Counted from the first letter of the stretch, positions 17,413 through 27,571 are shown. The stretch: DNA of 64,000 bases from Arthrobacter sp. efr-133-TYG-118 (GCF_030209755.1 NZ_JARVRH010000012.1:306726-370725); one strand, 5' to 3'. Notes: generated by a model not told the origin, from the sequence alone. A program made the numbers and translations.

Positions 17413-19322
17413 CCGCCTAACCCACCCAAGCCCCCGCCCTTGGTGTCGCTAGGAGACGGCGTAGGCGTCGGAGCGGGACTAGGGGGCGGGGCGGGAGCCT
17501 TCGCGACAATGACGCTGATGGTCTTGCCCTGCTCCACCAGGGAATTGAAGGCATCGCCCTGGCTCGTCACCTTTCCAGGGGTTACTTGCGAATTCTCCTG
17601 TTCGGTGACCGCGATGGCCAGGCCGTTCGCTTTGAGCAGTGCTTCGGCATCGGCCTCACTCAAACCAACGAGTTGCGGCACGGATACCTTGCCGGTGGAC
17701 ACCACCAAGTCAACGGTGCTGCCCACCCCAACCACAGCCCCTGAAGCCGGCTTGGTGCTGATGACGGAGCCCGCGGGAACCGTTGCACTATTGGCCAAGG
17801 TACTTGAGCCGCCGACGAGTCCGGCCTGGCGCAGGAGGTCGCGGGCAGCGGCTTCGGTGAGGCCGCTCAGTCCTGCCGGGACAGTCGCCGAGACCGGCCC
17901 GTTTGAAACGTTCAGCACGACTTGCGATTTCGGCGCCACTTGGGACCCCGCGCCCGGGTCGCTGCTGATCACGGTCCCCTTGGGGACCTTGTCATCCGCG
18001 ATATGGTTCGACTCCGGGCTGAGGTTGGCGCCGTAGAGCGTCTGCAATGCCGTGGCCTCGCTCATGCCGGCGACCGCCGGTACGGCGATCAACGGGGGCG
18101 GGGCCGGCTTCTGGTTCACCGTGCTGTACACCCAGAATCCGCCGCCGGCCAGGACCAGTAGCACCAAAATAACAACCACGGCGGTCCACGCACGACGGCG
18201 GGACTTCTGCCGGGCGGTCCGCTCGCGTTCAGGCGCGAAACCAAGCGGCAAGGCGCCGTCGTGGTCTGCTTCAGGTTCCGGCTCGCCGGCCTGGAACGCA
18301 AGTATGTCCTGGTCGGCGGCCTGGCCGTTTCCCGACCCCCCGATCAGGGTGCTGTCCAGGAATTCGGCGCCCGTCAGGCCGCGCACCAAGCCACCTTCCG
18401 GAATCTGCTGTGTCGACGGAACCACGTCCTGGACGTCCGTGGGTGTTCCGGCAAGGGCCGGGACTGCCACGCCGTTCTTGGCCGCACGCAAGGCACGCCG
18501 GAAGGCGGCCGCATCCTGGAAACGATCGGCGCGATTCTTCTGCAGGCCCTTGGCCAAGACGCTGTCCAGTGCCTCCGAAACGGCCGGATTGAAGGTGCTG
18601 GCAGGCTCCGGGATCTCGCGGACGTGCTGGTAGGCCACCGAGACAGGGCTGTCGCCCGTGAACGGAGGACGGGACGTGAGCATTTCAAACAGGAGGCACG
18701 CCGCGGAGTACAGATCGCTACGGGCATCCACGGTTTCGCCGAGGGCCTGCTCGGGCGACAGGTACTGGGCAGTACCAACCACGGCTTGCGTCTGGGTCAT
18801 GGTTGCCGCCGAATCGGCCATCGCCCGGGCGATTCCGAAGTCCATGACCTTCACATCGTTGGACTCCCCGGTCACCATGACGTTGGCCGGCTTGATGTCG
18901 CGATGCACGATCCCGGCCTTGTGGCTGTACTCCAGCGCGGCAAGGACGCCAAGGATGAACTCGATGGCTTGATCGATGTCCAGTTCCTTGGCACGGATCA
19001 GGTCGCGGACAGTCCGGCCGGACACGTATTCCATGACGATGTAAGGGACGCGGACGTCCTCGCCCGGTCCGCCGGACACCGTGTACTCGCCGGTGTCATA
19101 GATGGCGACGATCGAGGAGTGGTTCAAGGCCGCCACCGCTTGTGCCTCGCGCTTGAAGCGCGCATGGAACTGCGGATCGCGGGCAAGATCGGCACGGAGC
19201 AGCTTCACCGCTACGGTTCGTCCGAGCACCGTGTCGATGCCCTTGTAGACATCGGCCATGCCACCACGGCCGAGCAATTCACCGAGTTCGTACCGCCCGT
19301 TGAGGACGCGCTGGGATGTCAT
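17409..19322 (-). CDS. pknB: Ser/Thr protein kinase PknB with PASTA domains
   Basis: A 637-residue membrane kinase. The cytoplasmic kinase (about 10-275) has the glycine loop [28 protein letters not shown] and DFG (VMDFGIA). A juxtamembrane linker and one span (VVVILVLLVLAGGGFWVY) lead to three extracellular PASTA repeats that bind muropeptides and lipid II. A Pro/Ser/Thr-rich tail ends in GGGLGGLGG. The ATG at 19322 starts just before the kinase fold. An ATG at 19370 would add 16 residues and cannot be excluded. PknB and PstP oppose each other to control cell-wall growth. Confidence 0.95.
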   Translation of the reverse strand: MTSQRVLNGRYELGELLGRGGMADVYKGIDTVLGRTVAVKLLRADLARDPQFHARFKREAQAVAALNHSSIVAIYDTGEYTVSGGPGEDVRVPYIVMEYVSGRTVRDLIRAKELDIDQAIEFILGVLAALEYSHKAGIVHRDIKPANVMVTGESNDVKVMDFGIARAMADSAATMTQTQAVVGTAQYLSPEQALGETVDARSDLYSAACLLFEMLTSRPPFTGDSPVSVAYQHVREIPEPASTFNPAVSEALDSVLAKGLQKNRADRFQDAAAFRRALRAAKNGVAVPALAGTPTDVQDVVPSTQQIPEGGLVRGLTGAEFLDSTLIGGSGNGQAADQDILAFQAGEPEPEADHDGALPLGFAPERERTARQKSRRRAWTAVVVILVLLVLAGGGFWVYSTVNQKPAPPPLIAVPAVAGMSEATALQTLYGANLSPESNHIADDKVPKGTVISSDPGAGSQVAPKSQVVLNVSNGPVSATVPAGLSGLTEAAARDLLRQAGLVGGSSTLANSATVPAGSVISTKPASGAVVGVGSTVDLVVSTGKVSVPQLVGLSEADAEALLKANGLAIAVTEQENSQVTPGKVTSQGDAFNSLVEQGKTISVIVAKAPAPPPSPAPTPTPSPSDTKGGGLGGLGG

Positions 19323-19376
19323 GGGAGTGCTGTCCTCTCTGTGGGCAGGGGTGGAGCGTCCGGTCGGCATGGTGTC

Positions 19377-21179
19377 CTATTTGCTGGGTGTAGCAGACGA
19401 AGACGGGGCCGACTTGGACAGGTGATAGGTCACAACGGATCCGGAAGGTACTTTCTGCCCGGCCGCGGGATCGGAACTGACGAAAGTCCCCGGCGCCTGG
19501 CCGGTTGCTCCATCAACGGGGGCTCCAGTGACCCAGCGCAGGCCGGCGCCCTCGATGGCGGCCTGCACTTGCGACTCGGCGGCGCCCTGGCCGATGGTCG
19601 GCACCGTAACCATTTGCGGTCCCTTGGAGTAGCTCACGGTGATGGTCGATCCCTTGGGCACGGGGCCGGAAGGATTGATGTCGATGACAGTGCCGGGCGT
19701 GGATGGATCGAAGACCTGGATACCGTTGACCACGAGGCCGAGTGCATTGAGGTCCGAGCGCACCTTGTCGTACGGCTGTCCCTTGTACTGCTCGGGGATC
19801 AGGTTGATGGCCTCGGCCGTGGTCGTGGTGGGTGTCGGACTGGCCGAAGTCTCCGTGGGGCTCGGACTTGCCGAGGTTGGAGGTGCGCTCGAGGCCTGGC
19901 CCGGTGGGGTGGTGCCCGCCGGTGCTGGACTGCTGGGCGAGAACAGCCCGGACTGGGTCAGGATCGCCCCCACCACGGCGAGCAGCACGAGCACGATCAG
20001 CGCGACGAGCGGCCACGTCCACGGGCTGCGTTTCTTCCGCTGCGGCTCCTCCTGGTACTCCTCTTCTTCATGGAAGTACTGGTTGTGCTCGTCGGCCTGA
20101 TCCAAACTGCGTTCGGCGGCCAGGGCGTTGGCACGGGCCAGCGGATTTCCACCTTCGGCTGCGGCCCCTACCGCAGCGGCTCCCGCAGCGGCGGCGCCGA
20201 CCACGGGGAGTGCCGACGTCGACGTCGACCGTGCTTCCCTGCCGTACGGCGAGGTGACAATGCCCGTGGGCGCGGTGGCAATGTCCGTGGGCGCGGTGAT
20301 GGGGCCCGTGGCGGATTTGAACAGCAACATCCCTGGCACGGCCGCGTGTGCAGTCGCGATATCGCCGGCGCGGATCGCTTCTGCGGCTTCAGCCAGTTTG
20401 ATGGCATCTGCAGGGCGGTTCTTCGGATCCTTGGCGAGCATGGACATCAGCAGGGCGCGTATCGGGGTGGGCAGGCTTTCAGGCAGCGGCGGCGGGGCGT
20501 CGTTGACCTGGGCCAGCGCGATGGCGATCTGGGATTCGCCGGAGAACGGACGATGCCCTGTAAGGCACTCGTAGCCGATAATCCCGAGGGAATATATGTC
20601 GGAGGCGCCTGTGGCCGTTTGCCCCGTGGCCTGCTCCGGAGCCAGGTACTGGGCTGTACCCATGACCTGGCCGGTCTGCGTGAGCGGAACTTGGTCTGCC
20701 AGGCGGGCGATGCCGAAGTCTGTGATCTTGACACGGAAGTCCGGCGTGATCAGGAGGTTGCCCGGTTTGATGTCCCGGTGCACAAGGCCCTGGGCGTGCG
20801 CGGGCGCCAGCGCACGGGCCGTCTGGGAAATGATGGACAGGGTACGGTCCGGGGAAAGGACCTGCTCGTGTTCCAGGATGCTGCTCAGCGGCTGACCTGG
20901 CACCAATTCCATGACCAGGTAGGCGGAGCCGTCTTCCTCTCCGTAGTCGAAGACGTTGGCGATCCCCACGTGATTGAGCAACGCGGTGTGGCGGGCCTCA
21001 GCGCGGAACCGCTGGAGGAACCCGGGGTCACCCGTGTATTCCTCCTTGAGTACCTTGATGGCGACGATCCGGCCAAGGATCTGGTCCTTGGCCCTCCAGA
21101 CCTCTCCCATGCCGCCAATCGCAATGCGACTGGTCAGCTGGAACCTGCCGCCGAGGGTGATTCCTGACGTAGGCCTCAC
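19377..21179 (-). CDS. pknA: Ser/Thr protein kinase, PknA-like, with two PASTA domains
   Basis: A 600-residue kinase. [21 protein letters not shown] starts the kinase domain, with [11 protein letters not shown] and [10 protein letters not shown] long Ala-rich linker and one membrane span ([17 protein letters not shown]) are followed by two PASTA repeats and a Ser-rich tail. Mycobacterial PknA has no PASTA domains, so this gene is PknA-like by position but differs in architecture. Its start overlaps the pbpA stop by 4 nt. It probably signals lipid II status together with PknB. Confidence 0.93.
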   Translation of the reverse strand: MRPTSGITLGGRFQLTSRIAIGGMGEVWRAKDQILGRIVAIKVLKEEYTGDPGFLQRFRAEARHTALLNHVGIANVFDYGEEDGSAYLVMELVPGQPLSSILEHEQVLSPDRTLSIISQTARALAPAHAQGLVHRDIKPGNLLITPDFRVKITDFGIARLADQVPLTQTGQVMGTAQYLAPEQATGQTATGASDIYSLGIIGYECLTGHRPFSGESQIAIALAQVNDAPPPLPESLPTPIRALLMSMLAKDPKNRPADAIKLAEAAEAIRAGDIATAHAAVPGMLLFKSATGPITAPTDIATAPTGIVTSPYGREARSTSTSALPVVGAAAAGAAAVGAAAEGGNPLARANALAAERSLDQADEHNQYFHEEEEYQEEPQRKKRSPWTWPLVALIVLVLLAVVGAILTQSGLFSPSSPAPAGTTPPGQASSAPPTSASPSPTETSASPTPTTTTAEAINLIPEQYKGQPYDKVRSDLNALGLVVNGIQVFDPSTPGTVIDINPSGPVPKGSTITVSYSKGPQMVTVPTIGQGAAESQVQAAIEGAGLRWVTGAPVDGATGQAPGTFVSSDPAAGQKVPSGSVVTYHLSKSAPSSSATPSK

Positions 21180-22633
21180 TTGTTCAACACCGCCTCAAAA
21201 ATCTTCTTCGCGTTCGGACTAGTTAGCTTTGCGCCGGTAGACACATCAACGCCTTCCATAACAATGGTGACGGCTACCTGCGGGTCGTTGGCCGGGGCAA
21301 ACCCGGTAAACCATGAGTTGTTCAAGCCTGAATCGCCGAGTTGCGCCGTACCGGTCTTGCCGGCCACCTGGACTCCCGGTACCGCGGCGCCGCTCGCAAT
21401 GCCCTGGGATACGACGTCGGTCATCCATTGTGTGATCTGGCTTGCGATATCAGGCGTGGTTGAAGTACGCAGCGCCTCGGCCTTGGGCTCGCTGATGACA
21501 CGCAGGTCAGGTGCCCGCACAGTCTTGATGAGGTTCGGCTTCATCTGGACGCCCTTATTGGCAATAGCGGCGGTCATCATGGCGATTTGCAGCGGAGTGG
21601 CCCTGACGTCACGCTGCCCGACGGCGGACTGGGCCAGCGCTGCCTGGTCCAGATTCTTGGGGAAGATACTGACCGCGGACTGAAGCTTGAGCTGATCGCC
21701 GAAATCCTGTCCGAAGCCAAACTTGCTTGCCTGGTCCGCGATGGCCTGCTGGCCCAGGTCGAGGGCGATACTGGCGAAGGGCGTGTTGCACGACTGTTCC
21801 AAGGCGAAGGGGAAATCGGCCGTGTTGCGGGTCGAGCAGTTGCCGCCGGCATAGTTGGGCAGCGAGGCGCTCGAACCGGGCAAGGGAAGGCTGTCCGGGT
21901 TCGGCAAGACACTATCCTTGTTGTACTTCCCGGAGCTCAAGGCGGCCGCGGTATCGACGAGCTTGAACACGGAACCGGGCGCCAACAGCTCGCCGGTGGG
22001 TCCGCTCACGGACTGGTTGAGGTTGATGCCCGGGACCTGGTTGATTTGGTCGTAACCGGCCTTTTCCTTGGCGGGATCATGCGTGGCGATCAGGTTGGGA
22101 TCATAGGACGGCTTGGAGACCATCGCGATGATGGCGCCCGTCTTCGGGTTGGTGACGACAATCGAGCCACGCTGGCCGTCAGGAATGAGGTCGTAGGCGA
22201 GCTTCTGGATCACGGGATCGAGGGTCAATTCCACCGAGGCGCCCTTCGGCTGGCTGCCGAGGAAGATCTGGCTCACGCGGTCCAGGAAGAGCTGGTCGGA
22301 GCTGCCGGCCAGTTCATCCCGAAGCTGCTGCTCAAGCCCGGTGGACCCGTAGGTCCTGGAGAAGTAGCCCGTGATCCCCGCGTAGAGCTCCGGCTGGGCA
22401 TAACTGCGCTGGTACTTGCAGGTTTCGTCTCCAGCAACGGATTCGGCGATTGGCTTGCCGCCGACGATGATGGCGCCGCGGTCGTTGCAGTAGTTCGCCA
22501 GGACGGCGCGCTGGTTCCACGGATTGTCATTGAGGTCGCCGGCGCCAATGACCTGGACATAGCTGATCGCGCCAAAGAGTAGGGCGAACATGGCAACTGC
22601 TGCCATCCACGCATTGCGTATGGAATGGTTCAT
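21176..22633 (-). CDS. pbpA: Class B penicillin-binding protein PbpA
   Basis: A 485-residue peptidoglycan transpeptidase. It has an N-terminal membrane anchor ([20 protein letters not shown]), a dimerisation region, and a transpeptidase domain with SxxK (PGSVFKLV), SxN (EQSCNTPF) and KTG (AGKTGTAQL). The ATG at 22633 overlaps the rodA stop by 4 nt, so the upstream in-frame extension is rejected. With RodA it forms the elongation polymerase-crosslinker pair, regulated by the kinases encoded downstream. Confidence 0.95.
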   Translation of the reverse strand: MNHSIRNAWMAAVAMFALLFGAISYVQVIGAGDLNDNPWNQRAVLANYCNDRGAIIVGGKPIAESVAGDETCKYQRSYAQPELYAGITGYFSRTYGSTGLEQQLRDELAGSSDQLFLDRVSQIFLGSQPKGASVELTLDPVIQKLAYDLIPDGQRGSIVVTNPKTGAIIAMVSKPSYDPNLIATHDPAKEKAGYDQINQVPGINLNQSVSGPTGELLAPGSVFKLVDTAAALSSGKYNKDSVLPNPDSLPLPGSSASLPNYAGGNCSTRNTADFPFALEQSCNTPFASIALDLGQQAIADQASKFGFGQDFGDQLKLQSAVSIFPKNLDQAALAQSAVGQRDVRATPLQIAMMTAAIANKGVQMKPNLIKTVRAPDLRVISEPKAEALRTSTTPDIASQITQWMTDVVSQGIASGAAVPGVQVAGKTGTAQLGDSGLNNSWFTGFAPANDPQVAVTIVMEGVDVSTGAKLTSPNAKKIFEAVLNK

Positions 22634-23997
22634 GAGGTCTGCACCGCCTCTGTGGGGGCATGGGTAACGGGCGTAGTGTCCACCGGGCCGCGCGCGGTGT
22701 TCGAGATCATGAGCAGCAAGCCCACAATGATCCAGTTGGCAAGCAAGGAAGAACCGCCGGCCGCAAGGAAGGGAGTGGTGAGCCCCGTCAGAGGGATCAG
22801 CCGCGTTACCCCGCCGATCACCACGAAGCACTGCAACGCTATGGCAAAGGACAGGCCACAAGCCAAGAGCTTGCCGAACGCGTCCCGCGCGCCAAGAGCC
22901 GCGCGGAACCCGCGGGTGAAGAGCAGCATGTAGAGCATGACGACGGCAAAGAGACCGATCAGTCCCAGTTCCTCACCGATGAGGGCTACGATCATGTCGC
23001 TGTTGGCGAACGGGACCAGATCCGGCCTGCCTTGTCCGAGCCCCGTGCCTCCGAGACCGCCGTCGGCCATGCCGAAGAGGCCTTGGACGATCTGTCCGCT
23101 GCCGCCCGGAGACCGGTCGAAGACTTCCGGGGTGAAGGCGTTCCACCAGCTGTCCAGGCGGAAGGCGACGTGCGAGAAGAACCTGGACGCCAGGAATCCG
23201 CCACCAAGGATCAGCGCGACGCCGATGACCACCCAGCTGATTCGGCTTGTTGCGACGTAAATGATCACGATGAACAGGCCGAAGAAAAGGATCGAGGTGC
23301 CGAGGTCCCGCTGGAACACGAGGATGCCGATGCTCACGAGCCAAGCGGTGATCATGGGGCCAAGATCCTTGAAACGCGGCAATTGCATGGGGCCGATTTT
23401 GCGGCCGGCAAGCAGGATGAGGTCCCGGTTGGACGAGAGATAACCTGCGAAGAATATAGCCAAGGTGATCTTGGCGATTTCGCCCGGCTGGAAAGTCATG
23501 GGACCGATCCGGATCCAGACGCTGGCGCCCAGCACTTCGCCGGCGGAAATACCGGGAACGAGCGGCAGTACGAGGAGGATCGCGCTGGCCGCCAGCGAGA
23601 TAAAGGTGAAGCGGCGAAGGAGGCGGTGGTCCTTGAGGAACCAGATCACGATGATTGACACGGCCATGGCCAGGAGGGTCCAGCGCAACTGGTTGTTGCC
23701 CGTGTCCTCGCCTGGCTGGTCCATGCGATGGATGAGGGCAAGTCCCAAGCCGTTGAGGGCAACGACGATCGGAAGGATGATCGGATCGGCATATTTTGCG
23801 CGGAACCTGAGGATCATGTGGAAAGCGAATGCCGCCACGACCAAGAGACTCGACTGGAACCAGAAATCGCTGTCGAAAGCGGCCGGACTATTGAGCCCGA
23901 CCATGGCGCTGGCGCCGATTCCCACGGCTAGGGCAAGGACCAGCAGGACGAGCTCGACGTTGCGGCGCGGCTTGGGTGTAGTTATGGCCAGAATCAT
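22630..23997 (-). CDS. rodA: RodA, SEDS peptidoglycan glycosyltransferase
   Basis: A 455-residue multi-span SEDS polymerase with the conserved QRDLGTS motif, LKDHRLLRR, GEIAKITLAIFFAGYLSSNRDL and GLTTPFLAAGGSSLLANW. The ATG at 23997 overlaps the pstP stop by 4 nt. A further in-frame start at 24012 lies inside pstP and is disfavoured. It works with PbpA. A second, clearly homologous copy lies at 9059-10414. Confidence 0.95.
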   Translation of the reverse strand: MILAITTPKPRRNVELVLLVLALAVGIGASAMVGLNSPAAFDSDFWFQSSLLVVAAFAFHMILRFRAKYADPIILPIVVALNGLGLALIHRMDQPGEDTGNNQLRWTLLAMAVSIIVIWFLKDHRLLRRFTFISLAASAILLVLPLVPGISAGEVLGASVWIRIGPMTFQPGEIAKITLAIFFAGYLSSNRDLILLAGRKIGPMQLPRFKDLGPMITAWLVSIGILVFQRDLGTSILFFGLFIVIIYVATSRISWVVIGVALILGGGFLASRFFSHVAFRLDSWWNAFTPEVFDRSPGGSGQIVQGLFGMADGGLGGTGLGQGRPDLVPFANSDMIVALIGEELGLIGLFAVVMLYMLLFTRGFRAALGARDAFGKLLACGLSFAIALQCFVVIGGVTRLIPLTGLTTPFLAAGGSSLLANWIIVGLLLMISNTARGPVDTTPVTHAPTEAVQTS

Positions 23998-25670
23998 GGG
24001 GACACCGCGCACGTAGGGACCGCCGTGGACGTGGGTGACGATGTTGGCCGGTTCGAAGGACTCGGACTTGGCGGCGTGGGGGTTGCCGTGGCGCCGGGAC
24101 TTGCCGTCGGCTTGGCTGTGCCTGTGGGGCAGTTGACGGGCAGCCCCGTGGTGCCCTTTTCCTGCAGGTTCTTCACAATCTGCTGGGCATCGGAAAGATC
24201 CCGCGCCGGAACGGTCTGGCGAACAACCTGTTGCGTGAATTCAGGCAAAGAGTCCATGCGGATGTTTGTCTTGGCCTCTACTTTCGAGAGCTGGAACGGG
24301 CCAAGGCTCTGGGAAATGCCGTTGAAAATTGCGACGTGCTGGTCGAATTCACCGACGTAGTAGCGTGTCTGGGTCCACGCATAGCCGAGCCACAGCCCGG
24401 CGACCACGAATATGGCCAGGACCGCGGCAATGGCCGGCGTCAACCAGCGCCGCTTCCGCGCGACAAGCGGTTGTTGATCCTGGCGGTCTTGCTCAGCCTT
24501 GTGGGTCAGCACCGTGGCAGCCCGGCGTGCAACGCTGCGTCCGGCTATGGTCGGGATCGAACCCGTGTCGGCGGCGGTCGCGGCAGCACCGACCAGTTCG
24601 TGCGGACGGCTTGCGAGCTCTTCGCGGAGGATCTCCGCCGACAGGTGCTCGCCAAGGTGGGGGTCTGTCGCCGTCGGAGGCTCAGGAGCCCCGGCGGGTT
24701 TTCCAGGACGCGTCGCTGCGGGCTCGGTGGCGGCGATGGGTTTCGCCGCCGCGGCGGAAGGCCCGGTGTCGGAGGTTGTTTCCGGCCGCGTGACCGCCGG
24801 CGTGACCCGGCCGGTCTCGGGGCTGTTGGCTCCGGGCTCTTTGGCCGGGGCGGCTGCTTCCGGCTTGACGACGTCGACGGCGGCTGTGCCGAGGTTGTCG
24901 CCGGTCTCTTCCACGATTTCCAACAGCACCACGGTGACGTTATCCGGAGCGCCGTTGGCGAGCGTGAGCTCAACGAGGAGCTCGGCGCATTCGGCGAGGT
25001 CCTTGGTTTCGCGGACTACTTGCTCCACGACCGCGCCCTGGACGTAGTTCAGGCCATCGGAGCAGAGGAGCCAGCGTTCGCCGGGTTCGACGTCGAGCTC
25101 GTCCAGGTCCAGTTCGGGGCTGGCGTCCACGTCGCCCAGAACGCGCATGAGGACGTTCTTGTGCGGGTGGGTTTCGGCTTCTTCCGGACGGAGCCGGCCT
25201 TCATCGATCAACCTCTGGACGAAAGTGTGGTCCACGCTGATTTGCTCGAATTTGCCGTTGCGCAGGCGGTAGGCGCGGGAATCGCCGATGTGCGCGAAGT
25301 GCAGCCGCCTGCCTTCGAGCAGCAGGGCGGTGACCGTGGTGCCCATTCCGGCGAGCTTCGGGTCTACGTGGACAAGCTCGGAGAGGAGGGAGTTGGCGGT
25401 CTGGATTTCGTCTGCCAGGACTGTTTCCGCGCCGTCCGGGTAGGAATCGTGATCGAGGTGGATCATGTCCAGCACTGTGGATGCTGAGGCGACGTCCCCG
25501 CCCGCGTGCCCGCCCATGCCGTCCGCGACGACGGCAAGATGCCGGCCGGCATACGCGGAGTCGTCGTTCTTCGAGCGGACACGCCCGACGTCGGACCGTG
25601 CCGCGTAGCGCATGATGAGGGGGAGTTCCGGAGGCAGCGACTTGCCTTCGGAAGCCTGGGGGGAAGCCAT
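23994..25670 (-). CDS. pstP: PP2C-family Ser/Thr phosphatase PstP
   Basis: A 558-residue membrane phosphatase. The catalytic domain (about 20-255) has the metal-binding motifs RSKNDDSAY, VVADGMGGHAGGD, GDSRAYRLRNG and DNVTVVLL. A long Pro/Ala/Thr-rich linker, one span (LTPAIAAVLAIFVVAGLWLGY) and an extracellular tail ending in Pro/Ser/Thr-rich sequence follow. It reverses phosphorylation by PknA and PknB. The start is 3 nt after the fhaB stop; an internal ATG at 25613 is a possible alternative. Confidence 0.94.
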   Translation of the reverse strand: MASPQASEGKSLPPELPLIMRYAARSDVGRVRSKNDDSAYAGRHLAVVADGMGGHAGGDVASASTVLDMIHLDHDSYPDGAETVLADEIQTANSLLSELVHVDPKLAGMGTTVTALLLEGRRLHFAHIGDSRAYRLRNGKFEQISVDHTFVQRLIDEGRLRPEEAETHPHKNVLMRVLGDVDASPELDLDELDVEPGERWLLCSDGLNYVQGAVVEQVVRETKDLAECAELLVELTLANGAPDNVTVVLLEIVEETGDNLGTAAVDVVKPEAAAPAKEPGANSPETGRVTPAVTRPETTSDTGPSAAAAKPIAATEPAATRPGKPAGAPEPPTATDPHLGEHLSAEILREELASRPHELVGAAATAADTGSIPTIAGRSVARRAATVLTHKAEQDRQDQQPLVARKRRWLTPAIAAVLAIFVVAGLWLGYAWTQTRYYVGEFDQHVAIFNGISQSLGPFQLSKVEAKTNIRMDSLPEFTQQVVRQTVPARDLSDAQQIVKNLQEKGTTGLPVNCPTGTAKPTASPGATATPTPPSPSPSNRPTSSPTSTAVPTCAVSP

Positions 25671-25673
25671 GGG

Positions 25674-26165
25674 CTACGCCCTCAATTCGATGACCGTCTT
25701 GCCGATCCTCACGGGGACGCCAAGCTCCACCGGCAGGGCGCGGGTCAATTGCTGATCGGCGAGGTAGGTGCCGTTGGTGGAGCCAAGATCTTCGATGAAC
25801 CATCGGCTGCCCTGGGGGAACAAGCGCGCGTGCCTGCCCGAAGCGTAGTCATCCTCGAGGACCAACGTGGCCTCTTGTGCGCGGCCCAGCAGAATGGGGC
25901 TCGCCGCCAAAGGAAGCGTGGTCCCCTTGAGCGGTCCCTCGACGACGACGAGCTGGTGTGCCTGCTGCTTGACGGGTTGGGGTGGTGCGGGGGCGAGCTC
26001 CGGGTGCTTGCGTACTTCGCGTGCCGTCGGAGTTCCCATGGCTGCTTTGCGGCCGATCACGAGATCGCGGCGCATGGTCGAGACGATGCTGAAGATCAGT
26101 ATCCACAGCAACAGCAGGAAGCCGAAGCGGAGCGCGGTGATGGTCAGTTCGCTGATGTCGCTCAC
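25674..26165 (-). CDS. fhaB: FHA-domain membrane protein FhaB
   Basis: A 163-residue protein with an N-terminal membrane helix (LRFGFLLLLWILIFSIV) and a C-terminal FHA domain: ILLGRAQEATLVLEDDYASG, RHARLF and DLGSTNGTYL. FHA domains bind phosphothreonine. In relatives this protein (FipA/FhaB) is a PknB/PstP target linking the kinases to FtsZ and the wall machinery. It overlaps fhaA by 4 nt. Confidence 0.92.
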   Translation of the reverse strand: MSDISELTITALRFGFLLLLWILIFSIVSTMRRDLVIGRKAAMGTPTAREVRKHPELAPAPPQPVKQQAHQLVVVEGPLKGTTLPLAASPILLGRAQEATLVLEDDYASGRHARLFPQGSRWFIEDLGSTNGTYLADQQLTRALPVELGVPVRIGKTVIELRA

Positions 26166-26905
26166 GGGCGCCCACCAGAGGGCTGGGGGAGAAGTCTGAA
26201 GATGATCTTGGTCCGTCCCATGGTGATGGTGGATCCGTCAGTAAGTTCCACACTGCCGTCCACTCTGTGGCCGTTGACGTAGCTTCCGTTGGTGGAACCG
26301 AGGTCGACGGCGCGGATGACTCCGTCCGCCGTCTGGATTTCCAAGTGCTTGCGCGAGACGCCGGTATCGTCCACCAGGATGTCGGCCTCGGATGACCTGC
26401 CCAGCACGATGGAAGGCGCGTTGAGGGAATAGCGTTGCCCGCCAATGTCCAGGACAGGCTGGAGCCGTGTGGGCTCCCGGCTCGGCGCGGCGGGGACTAC
26501 GGGCCGAGGAGCAACAGGCGCAGCAGGCCCGTCGGATTTCTCCGTGCGGGACGTGATTTCGAAATGGCCTTCGCGCTGGGCATCGTCGTGACGGAAGGAG
26601 ATCCGTACCGGACCCTGCAGGATATAACCCTGGCTGCGCACGTGCTGGATGACGACGTCGCACAATTCCTCCGCCAGGGGAGTTCCCCAGTCCTGGGCGC
26701 GCGCGAAGTCTTCATCGCTCAAGAGGACATCGAAGACGTTGGGAGCCAAGGTACGGCCGGCCGAAATAGTGATGGACTTGTTATCCAGTTCACGGCGAAG
26801 CCTGCTGGCTATCTCCACAGGCTCCACCCGTGCCCGCGACCCGGTAGAGAAGACGCCGCGGACGGCCTTTTCGATGCCACGCTCAACCCTGTCAAGCAAG
26901 CCCAT
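26162..26905 (-). CDS. fhaA: FHA-domain protein FhaA (DUF3662-FHA)
   Basis: A 247-residue cytoplasmic protein. The N-terminal DUF3662 domain starts MGLLDRVERGIEKAVRG, then a Pro/Ala linker, then an FHA domain (IVLGRSSEADILVDDTGVSR, KHLEI, DLGSTNGSYVNG). In mycobacteria FhaA binds phosphorylated MviN/MurJ and PbpA. The ATG at 26905 has an AAGGAGAAGG SD, so the longer start at 26980 is rejected. It is the first gene of the seven-gene leftward operon. Confidence 0.93.
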   Translation of the reverse strand: MGLLDRVERGIEKAVRGVFSTGSRARVEPVEIASRLRRELDNKSITISAGRTLAPNVFDVLLSDEDFARAQDWGTPLAEELCDVVIQHVRSQGYILQGPVRISFRHDDAQREGHFEITSRTEKSDGPAAPVAPRPVVPAAPSREPTRLQPVLDIGGQRYSLNAPSIVLGRSSEADILVDDTGVSRKHLEIQTADGVIRAVDLGSTNGSYVNGHRVDGSVELTDGSTITMGRTKIIFRLLPQPSGGRP

Positions 26906-27170
26906 GGTCCTTCTCCTTCCGTTTCGTTGACCCTGCAGTATCAGTAGCCAAGACGAATCCCCGCAGTGGCCGGAGCGCATGCAAGAAGCCTGTCTTCAAC
27001 CCCGATACTACTGGGCAAGACTGTGAATGGCCTTATTCCACAACGGCCGGAACGCCGGAAAAGTTCGCCAGCCCGCATCATTTCGGGACGCTTCTCGCGT
27101 GATTTCCACATCGTGCGGGGGACCGGCAATCCGCGGCGTCCCGGGGTTTTATGGCCCCTTCCTTGGTCGA

Positions 27171-27201
27171 TTGGCGTTTTCAACAGGTTGTCCGTTATGC
27201 T
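27171..27201 (+). promoter_or_regulatory. Possible promoter of tRNA-Leu
   Basis: TTGGCG at 27171-27176 and TATGCT at 27196-27201 with a 19-nt spacer precede tRNA-Leu by 66 nt. The -10 is good; spacing is long, so this is tentative. The rest of 26906-27170 shows only the fhaA leader and no gene. Confidence 0.35.
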
Positions 27202-27267
27202 TGATCTCGCTGCTTTCGCAGGGGTGAGGCCGGGGAAACCTGGTACGGCCCGGGCGAAAGAAGTTGC

Positions 27268-27350
27268 GCGCGAGTGGCGGAACGGCAGACGCGCTGGCTT
27301 CAGGTGCCAGTATCCGAAAGGGTGTGGGGGTTCAAATCCCCCCTCGCGCA
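27268..27350 (+). tRNA. tRNA-Leu (anticodon CAG)
   Basis: An 83-nt class II tRNA. The acceptor arms GCGCGAG and CTCGCGC pair perfectly. The anticodon stem CTGGC/GCCAG encloses the loop TTCAGGT with anticodon CAG at 27301-27303. A long variable arm (TATCC-GAAA-GGGTG) and a T arm GGGGG-TTCAAAT-CCCCC follow. The discriminator is A and CCA is not encoded. A tRNA-Leu also sits beside the fha/pst/pkn cluster in mycobacteria. Confidence 0.96.
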
Positions 27351-27360
27351 CGCATTTCAA

Positions 27361-27394
27361 GGAACCCCGGTCTCTGACCGGGGTTCCTTTGTTT
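27361..27394 (+). terminator. Rho-independent terminator of tRNA-Leu
   Basis: GGAACCCCGGT and ACCGGGGTTCC form an 11-bp stem with a CTCTG loop, followed by TTTGTTT. It lies 10 nt after the tRNA end. Confidence 0.93.
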
Positions 27395-27407
27395 AACGCC
27401 CAACTAG

Positions 27408-27563
27408 TCCCCACCGCCACCCTCGCCTCGCAAGTCCCCACCGGCTCCCAGCCTTCGCAAGCTCAGGCAGGGACCCTCGCCGGTGGGGCCCCACGGCCAG
27501 GGAACCCTGGCGGCGTGGGCCCACGCAGTTGTTGTCGTTATGACGGCTCATAACGACAACAAC
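27408..27563. repeat. Structured non-coding region with nested inverted repeats
   Basis: No gene is seen here. Arms CCCCACCGGC (27436-27445) and GCCGGTGGGG (27479-27488) pair over 10 bp. A smaller GCCAGGG/CCCTGGC hairpin follows. Perfect 15-bp arms 27528-27542 and 27549-27563, with a 6-nt loop ACGGCT, carry the core GTCGTTATG/CATAACGAC. The last hairpin lies 9 nt after the convergent tetR stop codon. Its core recurs at 40655-40680 and, in variant form, at 49832-49856. Confidence 0.7.
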
Positions 27564-27571
27564 AAATGGAG

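Noticed and set aside
18261..21167. 968-codon plus-strand open frame across pknB and pknA
   Set aside because: It is antisense to two kinases with full motifs. Its translation is Arg/Gly/His-rich low complexity with no fold, typical of GC-rich shadow frames.
27408..27563. CRISPR array
   Set aside because: The repeats are inverted, not regularly spaced direct repeats, and no cas genes are present.
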